Shown: piece by piece, positions 50,701 to 63,841 of the stretch
How the letters are laid out: each line of letters starts with the position of its first letter
Numbering within the stretch: the first letter of the stretch is position 1
NCBI RefSeq assembly: GCF_907164915.1
Contig: NC_061870.1
Coordinates: 25,085,348 to 25,149,347, forward strand
Length of the DNA: 64,000 nucleotides
Source of the DNA: Impatiens glandulifera
Taxonomy: Eukaryota; Streptophyta; Magnoliopsida; Ericales; Balsaminaceae
Reading direction: 5' to 3'
Translations under genes and position numbers: made by a program
The notes under the pieces: generated by a model
Database searches by the model: none
Seen by the model: the letters and a program-made list of their open reading frames with translations, nothing else
Told to the model about the DNA's origin: nothing

Positions 50701-52060
50701 TAGAAGAATGATGAAATTGGAAAATGTGTTGGGGTTTAGAATTGGTGGTCTTCCGTCAACATATATTGGTATGACGGGTGCTAAATTATGAACCAATGTC
50801 TCTTGGTACCTGATTATCACTAAGATGGAAAAGTAAAATAATCCCGAAAGAGGGTCGACTAATCTTCATTAAGAATGTGTTGTCATCTATGCCCACATAT
50901 ATGCTTTCTTTATTTATTCTCCCAAGAGTGTGGTGGTGAAAATGGAGAGAATAATGTATAAATATTTATCTAGATATTCCAATTCATCATTTTGTCATCT
51001 AGTTGATTCGGATAATGTTAAATGTTTTAAAGATTAAGGAGATCTAGGTATTTGAGATCTTATTTTGTTTCAAAATGGTGTAGTACATTTGAAACAGAGT
51101 CGAATAGTCTTTGGGCATCGATGATTAGTATGGTTGGTTCACCAAAATGTCTAATTATTTAGTGGAGCGTAACATTTGCAAGGGAATTGATTCTATGTGA
51201 AAAATGTTTCGTTAATAGTCTATATTCATTGTGAGGAATGATTCTTCTATTAGTTTTTGTGACGATATTTGGTGTAGTGTCAAAAGTCTAGCAATGACGT
51301 ATCATAAATTTGCTTCCATTGTTATATGTAGTAATTTTATAGTTAAGGACATGTTTGATCATCGATTTAGTAATTTCGCTAATCGAATTAGATATAGAAA
51401 AATATTAATATTAGAAAGAGTTCGTCCCATAATATAATTACTTTTGGTAAGACGCAAGCAAGTGTCATTGTCTGAACAAGGCGTTATGCGTTGACAATAC
51501 ATGTATAATTATCATGTCAGACATTGCTACAAGTTGTACGCTAAGATGATTCCATATATTTTTTTTGGAAGAAACTTTTGGAGTCAAATATTTTATCCAA
51601 GATCGCGTTCTTAGGATGGATCGTTATTCATAATGGAATTCTTACTAATGATATATGCATTAAAAAATGTTGTATTATTGTTATTCATATGTGTCACTAT
51701 GTTGAATCAATAACTCATTTACTTTTGTATTATCTAGGAGTGACTAATAAATATCTTAAGTCTTTTGTGTAGTATTATTATGATTCATTGAGTGATGCTT
51801 GAGTCTTTGGGTAGTTGATAGTAAGTTTGGATTGATGTGGCTGATATGACATGCTTACATATTTGAGTATAATTTCAATTATTTTTGTAGACTATCTTGT
51901 TGGGGGAGAAATTGTCGAACTTTCAATGATCGTATTCGTCCAATTTGTATAATTCATAATTATATAATTTTTATGATGTTTGTTGATATTTGTTCCGGAA
52001 AGGTAGTAGGTTGTGTTTAAACGATATTTATCGTTTTAATGTATATAAAACTTTTTCAAA
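47760..52060 (+). mobile_element. Decayed LINE (L1-type), uninterrupted copy
   Basis: This is the + strand paralogue of the minus-strand LINE at 13300-22210. At 49289-49587 it reads QSWWVSQTLVCSPSCNLFMN and IHEISLRRL, matching 15840-16112. 50080-50420 matches the reverse-transcriptase segment, and 50540-50590 the FADD-region position. 51900-51960 (GGGGGAGAAATTGTCGAACT, TTTGTATAATTCATAA) matches the C-terminal end at 13430-13500. Stops and frameshifts occur throughout, and no frame exceeds 68 codons. It retains the region into which Copia inserted in the other copy (about 47930-48050) without an insertion. Confidence 0.8.
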
Positions 52061-54176
52061 ATAATAAGAATAATAATCAAAACAAAATTATTTAAATTAT
52101 TGATTTTTTGGAGACAAATATAACCATTTACCGACATATAAATTCTAAAATAATTAAAACATTTTTAATCATTATAATAGGATAAGAATTGGTTGGGACA
52201 ACTGTACTTAGGTAGTAGTAAAGGATGAGGTTAATGGTGGAGGGTCAATTATGGTATTTAAATTGTAGATGAGACTGGTCCCTAGGGTAGGGTTATTTGC
52301 CAGCTATAACGCATATAACAATTATGGAAGGTAGCGGTTACATTTGTTTGGGAGCGCAAATAATAATAATAATAATAATATTAATAATATTAATAATAAA
52401 TAATAATAAATGTGGGATTTGTGGAATAGTACAGCCTTTTATTGTCTTTGGGATTGAGAAAATCCCGCATCCCATGATTCCCGCTCATTGTAAGCCGTAT
52501 GCATCCGTTGTACTATATTTCTATTCTACCGCCCACTAGTACTCTTTTCAATTTTATTTTATTTTTAAAATATATTATTTTTAAACGAATCGAAATTAAA
52601 TGAATTATCTTCTTTTTAGATTAAATTGAAACATACCGATTGTTTTTGTTTGACAGTTCATTTCAGTGTAAAAACAGACCCAAAACACTTATCCTTTTAT
52701 TTTAAATTATAACCTAATTTTATGAGAAAACCCCAATCAAATTTGGCTCTTTTTTTATCATTCAAACAAGGCACTCTAATGGTATGAGATCCAGAAGATC
52801 TGGAAAAAAAAATTAAAGAGTTTAAAAATGTGATCTTTCTGTTGATCTAACCGTTCCAGAAAAATTAAAATATAGTATTAGTTTATTATTAGAATTAGTA
52901 TATACATGTATCAAGCTCAAACACATGAGTGGTTAATTATTGTTATTATTATAATACCTTAAGCAGATATGTATCGGATTCAAATTTATAAGAAAAAACT
53001 TAACTTACTAATTCAGTATATATATATTTTTTTTAATATGTGTCTGAGAGCAATCTCTTTTATATTCAGATTCATATAAAATATTTAAAAATATAATATT
53101 TATAAAAATTTATTTATTTACAGTTCTCTATCCATAATTCAAATTACTATGAGATCCAAATTCAAATCAATGTTTCAGAATAGGATCATTAATGTGATCA
53201 ATGTGATCCACAATAATTCTTAAATATAAAAAAAAATGGGATAACCATTAATTCAAGCGCAGAACATGTCGTCTGACGGGCTCGAACCCAAAAACTTATG
53301 ATTAGTATTCATCTCTTAATGCATCTCTTAATGCGCATAATTCTTAAATATATATTAAACATATTGGTTTACTTTTAATTTTTAAAACTTTTAATTGCTC
53401 TCCACAAAATTTTTTATGTTTTGTCCCAATAAATTTACATTAGTACTATTCTTTATCATTATGTTATTTGAAATGAATATAGTATAATATTAAACTATTT
53501 TATTTATTTACTAATTAAATACTTGAATACATTGTTAAACTATTTTTTTTTTCTTTTGTTGTGAAGTTGACTGTCCCACTTATATCATCATCATCCTAAG
53601 AAATGTGAATTATCGAATTGAAATAGTTTCATCATTTAAAAAAAAAAATCAATAAATTAATGATCACTTATTTCTCTAGATCTAGAGCTCTAGGTTTGTT
53701 TAAAACTTCTACAATATTTGTTAGATTAGTAGCATATATATAATTAGGATGGATCTAAAATATAATGTAAACGTCACTGTTACAGTTGTGATCCAAATAA
53801 TAATAATAGTAATAATAATAATAATATTAATAATACAGTTGTAATCCACGTCAAACAAGGCAAGGAGACAGTGAGAGAGTTGACAAAAGAGTCATCTAAC
53901 AAAGAAAAAGGAAGAAAAATAAAAGAAGAAGAATGGGCCACCGAGGTTACAAATTAAGGTTAATTAATCAAATGGACAAATGTGATTAGACAGTTCAAAT
54001 TAATATATTCAAAAATTAATTCAACTAATTAATTAACTAGTGCGCCGGCTCTTTGTCTAAAGGGTATCAATTATTTAGTGATATAATGATTATGATCGAG
54101 GGTGTTTAATGTTTTACAACCTGATCCATAACAGTAGTGTTATATATAATCTCTATTGCTTAATAAACATACACCC

Positions 54177-54502
54177 GATTACTAGGGATGTAATTTTTTA
54201 AACGAGAAGATTACTAGGGATGTAATTTTTTAAACGAAAACTTATGTTCGCAAATTATTCAAATTTTGGCTCGGTAGAAAGCTTGCTCGAGCTTGTTCAT
54301 TAGTTTAGTTATAACAAGCCGAATTTAACTCGTTAAAAAACTTAAATTTTTAAACGAGTCAAGCTAGAGTTTTTAAATTTTCAGTTCGTCAGTTCGGGAA
54401 AATTTCGTTATAGGCTCGTTTATGGAGTCGAAAACAATATTCGTTTAAAGGCTAGTTTATGGACTCGCGAACATATTCGTTTAGAGTCTCGTTTACACCT
54501 CA
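54177..54502. mobile_element. Probable hAT-like MITE with duplicated left end
   Basis: The left end AGGGATGTAATTTTTTAAACGAG resembles the reverse complement of the right end (GAGGTGTAAACGAGACTC). The interior has CTCGAGCTTGTTC and AACAAGCCGAA strings common in plant hAT MITEs. The first 32 bp (from GATTACTAGGGATG) occur twice in tandem (54177-54208, 54209-54240). Confidence 0.5.
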
Positions 54503-55282
54503 TTTAATATTTATTAATCAACTGATATTTAATAACTTAATAAATAAGTATCACCTAACTAAGCCTCATGTAAGAAAATTTTGAACTGAAAAAATCATTT
54601 TTAAACTTATTTTGGTGTAAATGTCACATCAAACAGTTATTAATTTCTAACCGAAAAACTCATTCTCAAACCCAAAAGAATATTCTTATAATATACTTCC
54701 TTACCGAATTTTTGTAACTTTTTAATATCATGCCATATATTTTACAATATTATAAATTAAATCAAAATATTTTAATATTACTCCAATATTTTAAATTTAA
54801 TTATAAATTATTTATAAAAATTCAAAAATTAAAATACACAAACTAAAAAATATTTTTTTTAACATTATTATAATTTTTTCTAAACATTATTATAATATTT
54901 TTTTTAACATTATTATAAATTTTGAATATAATTATAAATTTATGTTAGATAAAAAATATTATATAAATAAATTATATTATATAAATAAACTAAATAAATT
55001 AATTAAAATAATAAATTATATAATAAGTTTAATATATAAAATATATCTAAATTAAGTTCAAAAATTGAATTAGAAGAATTATTTTTTTTGAGTTTATGAA
55101 CAGTAAAAATGCATATATGCCTTTGGAAGAGAAAGAAAATGATGAAAAACCCATTTTGAGTTTGCGTTTGAGTATCTATTGGAAGAAAAATGTGGTTTAA
55201 GTTTGAGTTTGGGTATAGATTGGAGATGCTCTAAGCCAACTCTAAACAAGTCGAAATGAGCTTGAGATCCAAAATATTATAG

Positions 55283-55284
<2 letters not shown>

Positions 55285-55338
<54 letters not shown>
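55285..55338. repeat. (AT)n microsatellite
   Basis: This is an AT dinucleotide run of about 54 bp. Confidence 0.95.
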
Positions 55339-55341
<3 letters not shown>

Positions 55342-55383
55342 GTTGTGCAAATTGTACTGGTTATATATATTTTTTTACTTCAT

Positions 55384-55645
55384 TGAGTTTGTTTGGATTG
55401 AGTTTTAAAAAAATTAGAGAGAGAAAAAAATAATAATGGATAATGATTTTGAGAAAGTAACGATTATTTTTAATAAAAAAAAAGGCTTAAAAAGTATTGA
55501 TATATATAAAATAAAAAAATTAATAATTTAAAATATAAGATATTTTAATATTTTGATTAATTATTTAAGTGATATAATGGATAAGAGGAGTGATAAAATA
55601 TTTGATTTTGTATGAATTATTTTAAAAATCTATATCAAGCAAGGC
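55384..55645 (+). mobile_element. MITE-like dispersed repeat, copy 3
   Basis: It aligns with 28650-28905 and inverted 30291-30561: GATAATGATTTTGAGAAAGT, AAGTATTGATATATATAAAA, AATTTAAAATATAAGATATT and TATTTTGATTAATTA are shared landmarks. It is non-coding. Confidence 0.55.
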
Positions 55646-56929
55646 CTAATCATGTTTTAAATTATATTCCATAGATGAGTATTGTATTTTGATATCCAAG
55701 AGTTTTGATGATTTCATCTCTTCTCCAATATCATATATCTAAAAAGAATATATATATATTATCATTATATATTTTTAAATTCCTTTTACTTAAAAAAAAA
55801 AATCATAATCAGTAATCATCAATGTATTTTAAATAATTCAAAACTATTTAAAATAACTATATCCGAACAGGCGAGTAGTTGTAATTATCATTAATAATAA
55901 TAATAATAATAAAAGATGAAATATAATTAATAATGATTAAACTGAAATATTTGTTCTTTAGTAATGATTGTGATAATGAGTTAAAATTGGCATGCGTGAG
56001 AGTGAGAGCTTTCATACTTTGCTCCTGTCCTTTTTTACTTTTTTTTTTCACTAATTTTTGATCTATGTTAATTTGTTACTAATTTATAAATTTAATACTT
56101 TTTTTTTCATTCATTTATCTTCCCAATTATAATTCCTTGATCTATGTTAAATTGTTACTAACTTATTAAATATATTTTTTTATTTATTAATTTGGCATAT
56201 CTATTTGGGTTTGTTTCGATATTGGTAATTTGAAGAGATTTTATTTGATTTAAAATAATTAAATATTTATTAAAATAATAAGCTATTTTAATTTTTTTAA
56301 TTAGTTAAATTATTATAATATTATTTTATATTTAAAATTTAAATTTTATAAAAATAGAATTATTATTAAACAATGTAACAATAAGAGAAATAAAACTTGA
56401 TATATAAATTCCAATCATATTTTTGGTCAATAAAAAACAATTAAAAGAAACTAACAAACAAGTTAGTCATGAGTGATTGATATTGATAGCATACTAAACT
56501 TTTATATTTAATTAATGAAAATAAGTTTTAATCATAAATAACAATACCTTAATTTTCTTTATAGTTATTATTTTAAAATAAAAATTTAATTTTGACCCAT
56601 CAATTCAATGAAAACATTGTTAGTATAAAAAGAAGAGATATAGTTTCTTAAGTAAATAAAAATTCACTTAAATTAATTTTCTTATGATTAATATCATTGA
56701 TTTGTTTATTAGTTAAATTATGATCAAATATTCAATTATAATAGTTTTTTTTATTTAGACATATTTGTATTGAGCCCCATCCATGCATTATGGTTATAAT
56801 TAAAAATTCTCAAACTCACTCATTTGTTGTTGAATAAGCAACACTATATGGGATTTATTTAATTATTTTATAGTTAGTGAGTAATAATCAACATTTAGTT
56901 AACCTTTTAATTTATATATGCATGAATGG

Positions 56930-56937
<8 letters not shown>

Positions 56938-57009
<72 letters not shown>
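56938..57009. repeat. (AT)n microsatellite
   Basis: This is an AT dinucleotide run of about 72 bp. Confidence 0.95.
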
Positions 57010-57013
<4 letters not shown>

Positions 57014-57454
57014 CTTAGTAGGGATTTCTTGTCCCCTTAGTGCCATTATACTTTAGAATATATAAAAGTAATTGATCAAGTAATAAAAGCATTTTGATTT
57101 ATCAAATTTTAAATTAATAATATACAAGAGGAACTTGGTTACTATGTTAGAAAAAATTGGCACAAGTTTTTGTTTGATTATTATTAATTTTTTAAAATCA
57201 GATTTCAAATATCAAATTATTATTATTTTATTCTTTCTAAAAATTTATGCTCTATATTATAACTATGGTTGTTTAAAACAGAAAGCCCACCAACTACTTA
57301 GTTTTATTTTAAGGATTTCAAGATTAGTAAGTACTATCAACTATTTTTATTATTATTAAAAATAGTATTATTTTTATTTTTATTATTAAAAAATATTCAT
57401 ATATATAAAAAATGAAAATAAAATCGTTTAAGCACAACTACAAATAATGACATG

Positions 57455-57745
57455 AAAAAAAAAATGGTAATTAATAAGTTATCGAGCTCGTAAATTTTCG
57501 AGAAAAACGATTGACCCCGACTGTCTGTATTGACTTTCTTGAACGAAATCTCAGAAAGGTTAATAATAATAGAATTATGAATTATACACCTAGAACGACT
57601 ATAATAAAGTTCGACATTTTGTTTTCAACTAGATAGCCTACCAAAAAATAATTGTGATGGTAATTCAAATATGTATGATTGCCATATCAACTACATTAAT
57701 CTAAACTTTCTAACAACTATCCAAAAACTCGGGTATCACACAAAA
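57455..57745 (-). mobile_element. LINE 3'-end fragment
   Basis: It aligns with 13325-13600: AATAAGTTATCGAGCTC, TTATGAATTATACA, AAAAAATAATTG-GATG and TATCAACTACATTAAT are shared. It represents only the 3' terminal portion, as expected for a 5'-truncated LINE insertion. Confidence 0.65.
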
Positions 57746-57906
57746 TGCTTAATTTTTTTTTTAGTTTAATGTGTTTTCAAATATTTATTTTCCCGAGAAA
57801 TGATTAAACTGATTAGGTTTAAGAGAGTTGAATTTTATAGAACTGAATAAAATGACGGATCACTTAAAAAATTAAAGAGGGATGAATTGGGCTCATATTG
57901 AAATTG

Positions 57907-58258
57907 TTAATTAAAAGGAGAGATAGTAAGACCCAATATCAGGCCCACTAGGCTATGATGAAGTCCACTAAAGGATCAATCTTTAACTGTTAATTAAAAG
58001 GAGAGATAGTAAGGCCCAAGACCAGGCCCACTAGGCTCTGTTTGAATAAGAAGTCCACTAAAGGATCAATCTTTAACTTTTAATTAAAAGGAGTGATAGT
58101 AAGGCCCAAGACCAGGCCCACCAGGCTCTGTTTGAATAAGAAGTCCACTAAGGATCAATCTTTAACTGTTAATTAAAAGGAGAGATAGTAAGGCCCAAGA
58201 CCAGGCCCACTAGGCTCTGTTTGAATAAGAAGTCCACTAAAGGATCCATCTTTAACTG
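57907..58258 (+). repeat. Tandem repeat, four units of 83-90 bp
   Basis: Units start at 57907, 57990, 58080 and 58169 and end at 58258 (83, 90, 89, 90 bp). Each begins TTAATTAAAAGGAG and contains AGTAAGGCCCAAGACCAGGC, GGCTCTGTTTGAATAAGAAG and GTCCACTAAAGGATC. The first unit lacks part of the TTTGAATAAG segment. The others differ by a few bases. Confidence 0.95.
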
Positions 58259-58514
58259 TTTGAATAAGAGACCTAATATTCTTTCAAATTTTAAATAACT
58301 GAAATTTTACGAATTTAAAAGAATATATGATTTTAATAATTTTTAAACTAATTATAATTTTAAAATTTTACGAATTTATAAATAATTTTAAATTTATTAT
58401 TTTATTAAAATAAAATAAATTTATATTTACAAAATAAAAAAAGTATTACTGATTTAAATAAATAAATTATTGTGATTGATTTTGAAATTATAATTTTCTT
58501 TTATATATATTTTT

Positions 58515-58588
<74 letters not shown>

Positions 58589-58600
58589 TTCAAACTCAGC
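58256..58600. mobile_element. AT-rich MITE-like element abutting the tandem repeat
   Basis: The left end CTGTTTGAATAAG and the reverse complement of the right end (CTGAGTTTGAATAAT) form a short TIR. The interior is A/T-rich with an (AT)n tract. The left end sequence is also present inside each tandem unit. Confidence 0.45.
58526..58584. repeat. (AT)n microsatellite
   Basis: This is an AT dinucleotide run of about 59 bp. Confidence 0.95.
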
Positions 58601-59201
58601 CTTAATTAAGTTAGGTTTTTTATTTGTGATTTGAGAATTCAAATAACAAAATATACTTTCATTATTTTTTTAATAAAGACGCCATCTTTATGTTAAAATC
58701 AATAACAAATATTATAATTTTAAATATGCCCAATATCTAATCAACCAGATTGTGTGAAGATAAAAAAAATATGAATACAGATTTTTAAAAGAATATTATT
58801 AACTAAAAAGAATTACAATATAATTTGAATTAAAATCTAGAAAATAATTTTAATATCTTAGATACAGTGTATACTCTCTAAAATTTGATAAATTAATAAG
58901 ATAATTAAATATATTGTGAAATTAATCATATATATTATATTTATATAAATTATAAAATAATTAAATAAAATAAATTTTATGATATATATAAAACAAAGTT
59001 TTTATAAAAAAATGAAATAAAATAAAATAAATGATTTAAGAAAGAGATATTAATAAATTAAGAATTTTATGTGATTATGGAAAGTGTGTACTACACACTT
59101 CTTCCAAATCTTATTATATATATGAAGCATTATAAGTTTGTATTGTATTGTATAATATAACCAAGCACTGAACCACATACCAACATCTCATATTATCATA
59201 G

Positions 59202-60182
<981 letters not shown>

Positions 60183-60713
60183 GGTTTTATATATTTGTGC
60201 CGTCAAAGATGATTTTTTTTTTCATTATCTCACAAGTTTTTGTAATCACTAGTCAAAGCATTATTATTCTTCAGTTATTTTAGATACTAATTTATTTTTG
60301 AGGAATAATAGAAAGTGTGATTTGAGGACAGCTGTGGATGACAGCGTGAAAATTATAAAAATTAGGAAAAATGATACACAGCGCGACTTAGAACAACTAC
60401 GAAGGAGCTTTTTTTAGAATAATAGGACAACTTCCTAAAAAAGAGGCGCTCTCCATCAAGCTTGCCCATTTTCATCATCGTAGCTCTGCTCCCTTTTCTC
60501 CATCAGCAAGTTTCGTTTTCTCCGTCGACCGCAAACTCCATGCTCTGTTCTGTTTTCTCCGTTGTCGGAAAGCTCTGTGCTTCGTTCCACGCTTAAACCA
60601 TTTAAAACATTTGAAGCTTCGTTTTCTCCATCGCAAACGTACGTAAGCTGCATTTCACCGTCTGAAGCATCTGAATCTATATTTTTCATGGAGTAGAGAG
60701 AGAAGAGAAGCAA

Positions 60714-61220
60714 ATGGCCAGTACTTGTCTTTTCGTCGTGTTATCCATTTTTCTGGATATTCTTACTTGTTTCTCCTTTGTTCTCACTTCCTCTATGTAC
60801 ATATTCAAGTAAGTTTTCTTCATTCTTAGATTATGAATCATGAGATGGGTTAAAAAAACATGTTTTTCTTCTCCTTGAAGCTGCCCCTTTTACGCCAAAT
60901 GTTTGGCTAACATTCTGTCCCTACAATGGCACCATCTGTTGTGACGGCGCCGATGATTTACTCTTGAAAAACCAATTCGAATCAATGAACATCTCTGATC
61001 CCGCCTGTGCTTCTCTCCTTAAATCATCCATATGTTCTGTAAGATGATTAAGATACCCTGTTTTTTTGTTTTTCAAATTCATAACCAAAAAGGAAATCTT
61101 TATATGACTTTAACTGGTATTATTCAGAAATGCGATCCGTTTTCAGCAAAGCTGTTCAGAGTGAAATCTAACCCTAACCCGCGAATGGTAGAAATGGAGG
61201 AAAATATCAAACCGCTGTAA
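60714..61220 (+). pseudogene. HIPL1: Truncated HIPL1-like (hedgehog-interacting-protein-like) N-terminal fragment
   Basis: Exon-like blocks at 60881-61038 and 61128-61220, separated by a GT-AG intron in phase, encode APFTPNVWLTFCPYNGTICC, NQFESMNISDPACASLLKSS and KCDPFSAKLFRVKSNP. These match the Cys-rich folate-receptor-like N-terminus of plant HIPL proteins, which are normally GPI-anchored extracellular proteins of about 600-700 residues with a glucose/sorbosone dehydrogenase-like domain. Here the frame ends at 61218-61220, soon after the CDPFSA motif, and the whole catalytic-like domain is absent. A hydrophobic MASTCLFVVLSIFLDIL start at 60714 could be the signal peptide, but I found no splice donor that joins it in frame. 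It is most likely a fragment left by duplication. Transcription is unknown. Confidence 0.55.
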
Positions 61221-61803
61221 AGTTTATGATGATGATGATGAAGATGAATTCTTACGAGACATAGCAGATGCGCTGGAGAAGTAGGTGACCTTCTAGTTAT
61301 GTAGGCATCAATGACATGCAGTTGCAGAAGAAGAGATTACGAGGATGAAGAAGAAAGAAAAAAAAGTATAAGAATCCTGGTTTTTAGTGAGAGGGAAGGA
61401 AACAGAATGAATGTAGTTAGGGTTTTTTTCATGCTGTCATCCCCACAGGCATCGCTGTCCCAAATTGCGCTTTCTATCATTCCTCTTTTTCTTTATTTAA
61501 ATTCATATACAATTTTGGTGGTCAACTGCATTCTAATAGAAAAGAGAATTGACTTAGAAGAAGATTGTAGATAGTTTATTTATGAAAGATTATATTATTT
61601 TAGAATAAACAGAAATTACATAATATTTAAAAGTATGATTTTATGAATCTAATCAATTTAAATCTTGTTTATTTTATCTATTATTATTGATCCTTATATT
61701 TTTACCATCCCCATCAATAAAAATAGTGAAACAAAAACCATAAACTTGTCACAAGAAATAAAATTCAGATAAGAATTTAATTTTTAAGAATGATATTTTT
61801 TTT

Positions 61804-63708
61804 TTATCTTTGGTGATAAGTAACACCGTCATCCACAACTACTTCACCAATTCGATATCCGACTGAATTTGGGATTCTCTCGGCAGCTTCTCTGCTCAAC
61901 ACAAGAACCATCCCGATTCCATTGTTGAAGGTTCTCAGCATTTCATCCTCCTCTATTCTTCCCACCTAACACAACCAAAATCATTTTATTCATTTTTGAA
62001 AGAAGAAAGACAAATAAATCCAAATAATTAGTACCTTTTGAATCCATTTGAAGATAGGAGGGACTGCCCAAGAATCCTTGTAAATAAGTGCCCCAAGCCC
62101 TTTTGGAAAAACCCTTGGAATGTTATCTGTAAATCCCCCACCTGTAATGTGAGCTATTCCTTTAACACCTCCTTGGCTTATAATGTCAAGTACCTTTTTC
62201 ATGGACAAACAAACAAGCAAACAAAAAGTTAGATCATTTATCAAGATAAGAGAAGCACATTTGTGTAAATGAGAGAAATAGTAGACCTGTTTTACGTAAA
62301 TAACAGTAGGAGCCATAAGAGCTTGACCTAAGGTGATGTTTTCACCTGGAAGTTCATCCTTTAGGGAGAGTCCACTTTTATCCAAAACTCTGTATAAGAA
62401 AAACCAACATAACATGATGTGATTACAATATTTGAATAACTGTTAAAAGATATATATATATACCTTCTAACAAGAGAGTAACCATTAGAATGAACACCAC
62501 TAGATGGCAGCCCAATGAGAACGTCGCCAACTGTGATGTTTTTCCCATCAATGACAGACTCCTTCTTAACTATACCAACAGCAAAGCCACTTAGATCGTA
62601 CTCTCCATCAGCATAGAAGCCCGGCATCTCTGCAGTCTGCAGTTCATATACAGATTACAGATGTAGCCCAAAATCAAACCTACATAAATAAGATACCAAG
62701 GAAGGAAGGAAGGAACTCAAAAGTACCTCTCCCCCCAAAAGAGTGCAATCAGATTGTTGGCAACCATCAACAATTCCTCTTATAACCTATCAATTAACAC
62801 ACATCAAAACCTCTTAAAATCTAAAATCAAGACCACGAAATTTTATTTAATGTTACCTTTTCAGCAAGATCCACATCAAGACGGCTTGTGGCAAAGTAAT
62901 CAAGGAAAAACAAAGGCTTTGCTCCAGAAGTAATAATATCATTGACGCTCATTGCAACCTAGAGGAGAGACCATTGTTAAGAGTTTAGTTCAATGTGTTA
63001 GTTGCAAGCAACAACAATTTTCTATCGAAAAACAAGATTTGATTTGTCTTAAATGTGTAACAACAGGTGATTTATGAAACTTACCAGATCAATCCCAATA
63101 GTATCATGAATTCCAGATTCAAATGCTAACTTAAGCTTTGTCCCCACACCATCTGTACCAGCCACAAGATAAGAATCACCTGAAAAGAAGAAGAAAAAGA
63201 AGTAGAATATAAATATTAAAGCACCAAAGTATGAACAGTGTAACTAAGATGGATTACAAGACCAGTATTTATATTCTTGGTTGGGAAATTATCGCTCCTT
63301 ATTAACAGCAGTAAAACAAAATAGGGTGGTGGATGCCTCCGGCAATTTCTTAGACAATTGACATTAAGGAAACAACTAACAAAAAGAAGGAATACCCAGA
63401 GGGAAAAGTCCTCCAAAGCCACCGATTCCTGGCGCCATTTTTGCAATTCTTCTCACAAGTTCAGAACCTGCATCTATGTCAACTCCTGCGTCCTTGTAAG
63501 TTAGACCAGAAACTCCACTTTCACCAGTTGACATGTGGACTATCATCCCAGTGTTTGATCTTTTATTATTAGCACCTAGTGCAGGAAACCTTTTCAAACC
63601 GCAAATTGGCCTGTAAGACAACTTTGGTGCTGCAAGTGCAACCTGAGCCTTATTCAAATCAGGTAAGCATCCGGAAAGACCTGTCTTTGCTACGAAGGAT
63701 GCAGACAT
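61804..63708 (-). CDS. PUR5: Phosphoribosylformylglycinamidine cyclo-ligase (AIR synthetase), plastid/mitochondrial
   Basis: Eight exons on the minus strand were read: 63396-63708, 63085-63179, 62857-62958, 62727-62786, 62464-62636, 62287-62389, 62035-62193 and 61804-61965. All introns are GT-AG and the joined frame is 388 residues, the usual length of plant PUR5. Residues 1 to about 55 are a Ser/Ala/Lys-rich organelle transit peptide. The enzyme core begins near [18 protein letters not shown]. Recognisable motifs are [55 protein letters not shown] and [17 protein letters not shown]. It catalyses the ATP-dependent closure of FGAM to 5-aminoimidazole ribonucleotide in de novo purine synthesis. 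The last exon ends [12 protein letters not shown]. It appears intact. A TATATAAAA on the minus strand at 63833-63841 lies 125 bp upstream of the ATG. Confidence 0.95.
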
Positions 63709-63832
63709 GACGGAAAAACAGGTTCAGGAAAGCAGAGATGAAGGAGGGACACGAGATAGATGGAAGAGAATTTAAAGGGAGGATGTCCAAGGTTGTGCGG
63801 CGGCTGGGAGGGAAAAGAAATGGAGTTCAGGG

Positions 63833-63841
63833 TTTTATATA
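63833..63841 (-). promoter_or_regulatory. TATA box of PUR5
   Basis: The minus strand reads TATATAAAA 125 bp before the start codon. The region beyond (63842-64000) is an (AAT)n-rich low-complexity tract. Confidence 0.5.

Larger units (their letters stand above)
52061..57450. other. Gene-free AT-rich region with MITEs and microsatellites
   Basis: No supported coding sequence. It holds (AAT)n-like tracts (52361-52411, 53797-53836), a hAT-like element (54177-54502), a MITE-like copy (55384-55645) and two long (AT)n tracts. A mixed-composition segment at 52400-52540 has no recognisable gene. Confidence 0.5.

Noticed and set aside
53260..53300. Possible tRNA T-arm (CTCGAACCC)
   Set aside because: No matching acceptor stem, D-arm or anticodon arm was found around it.
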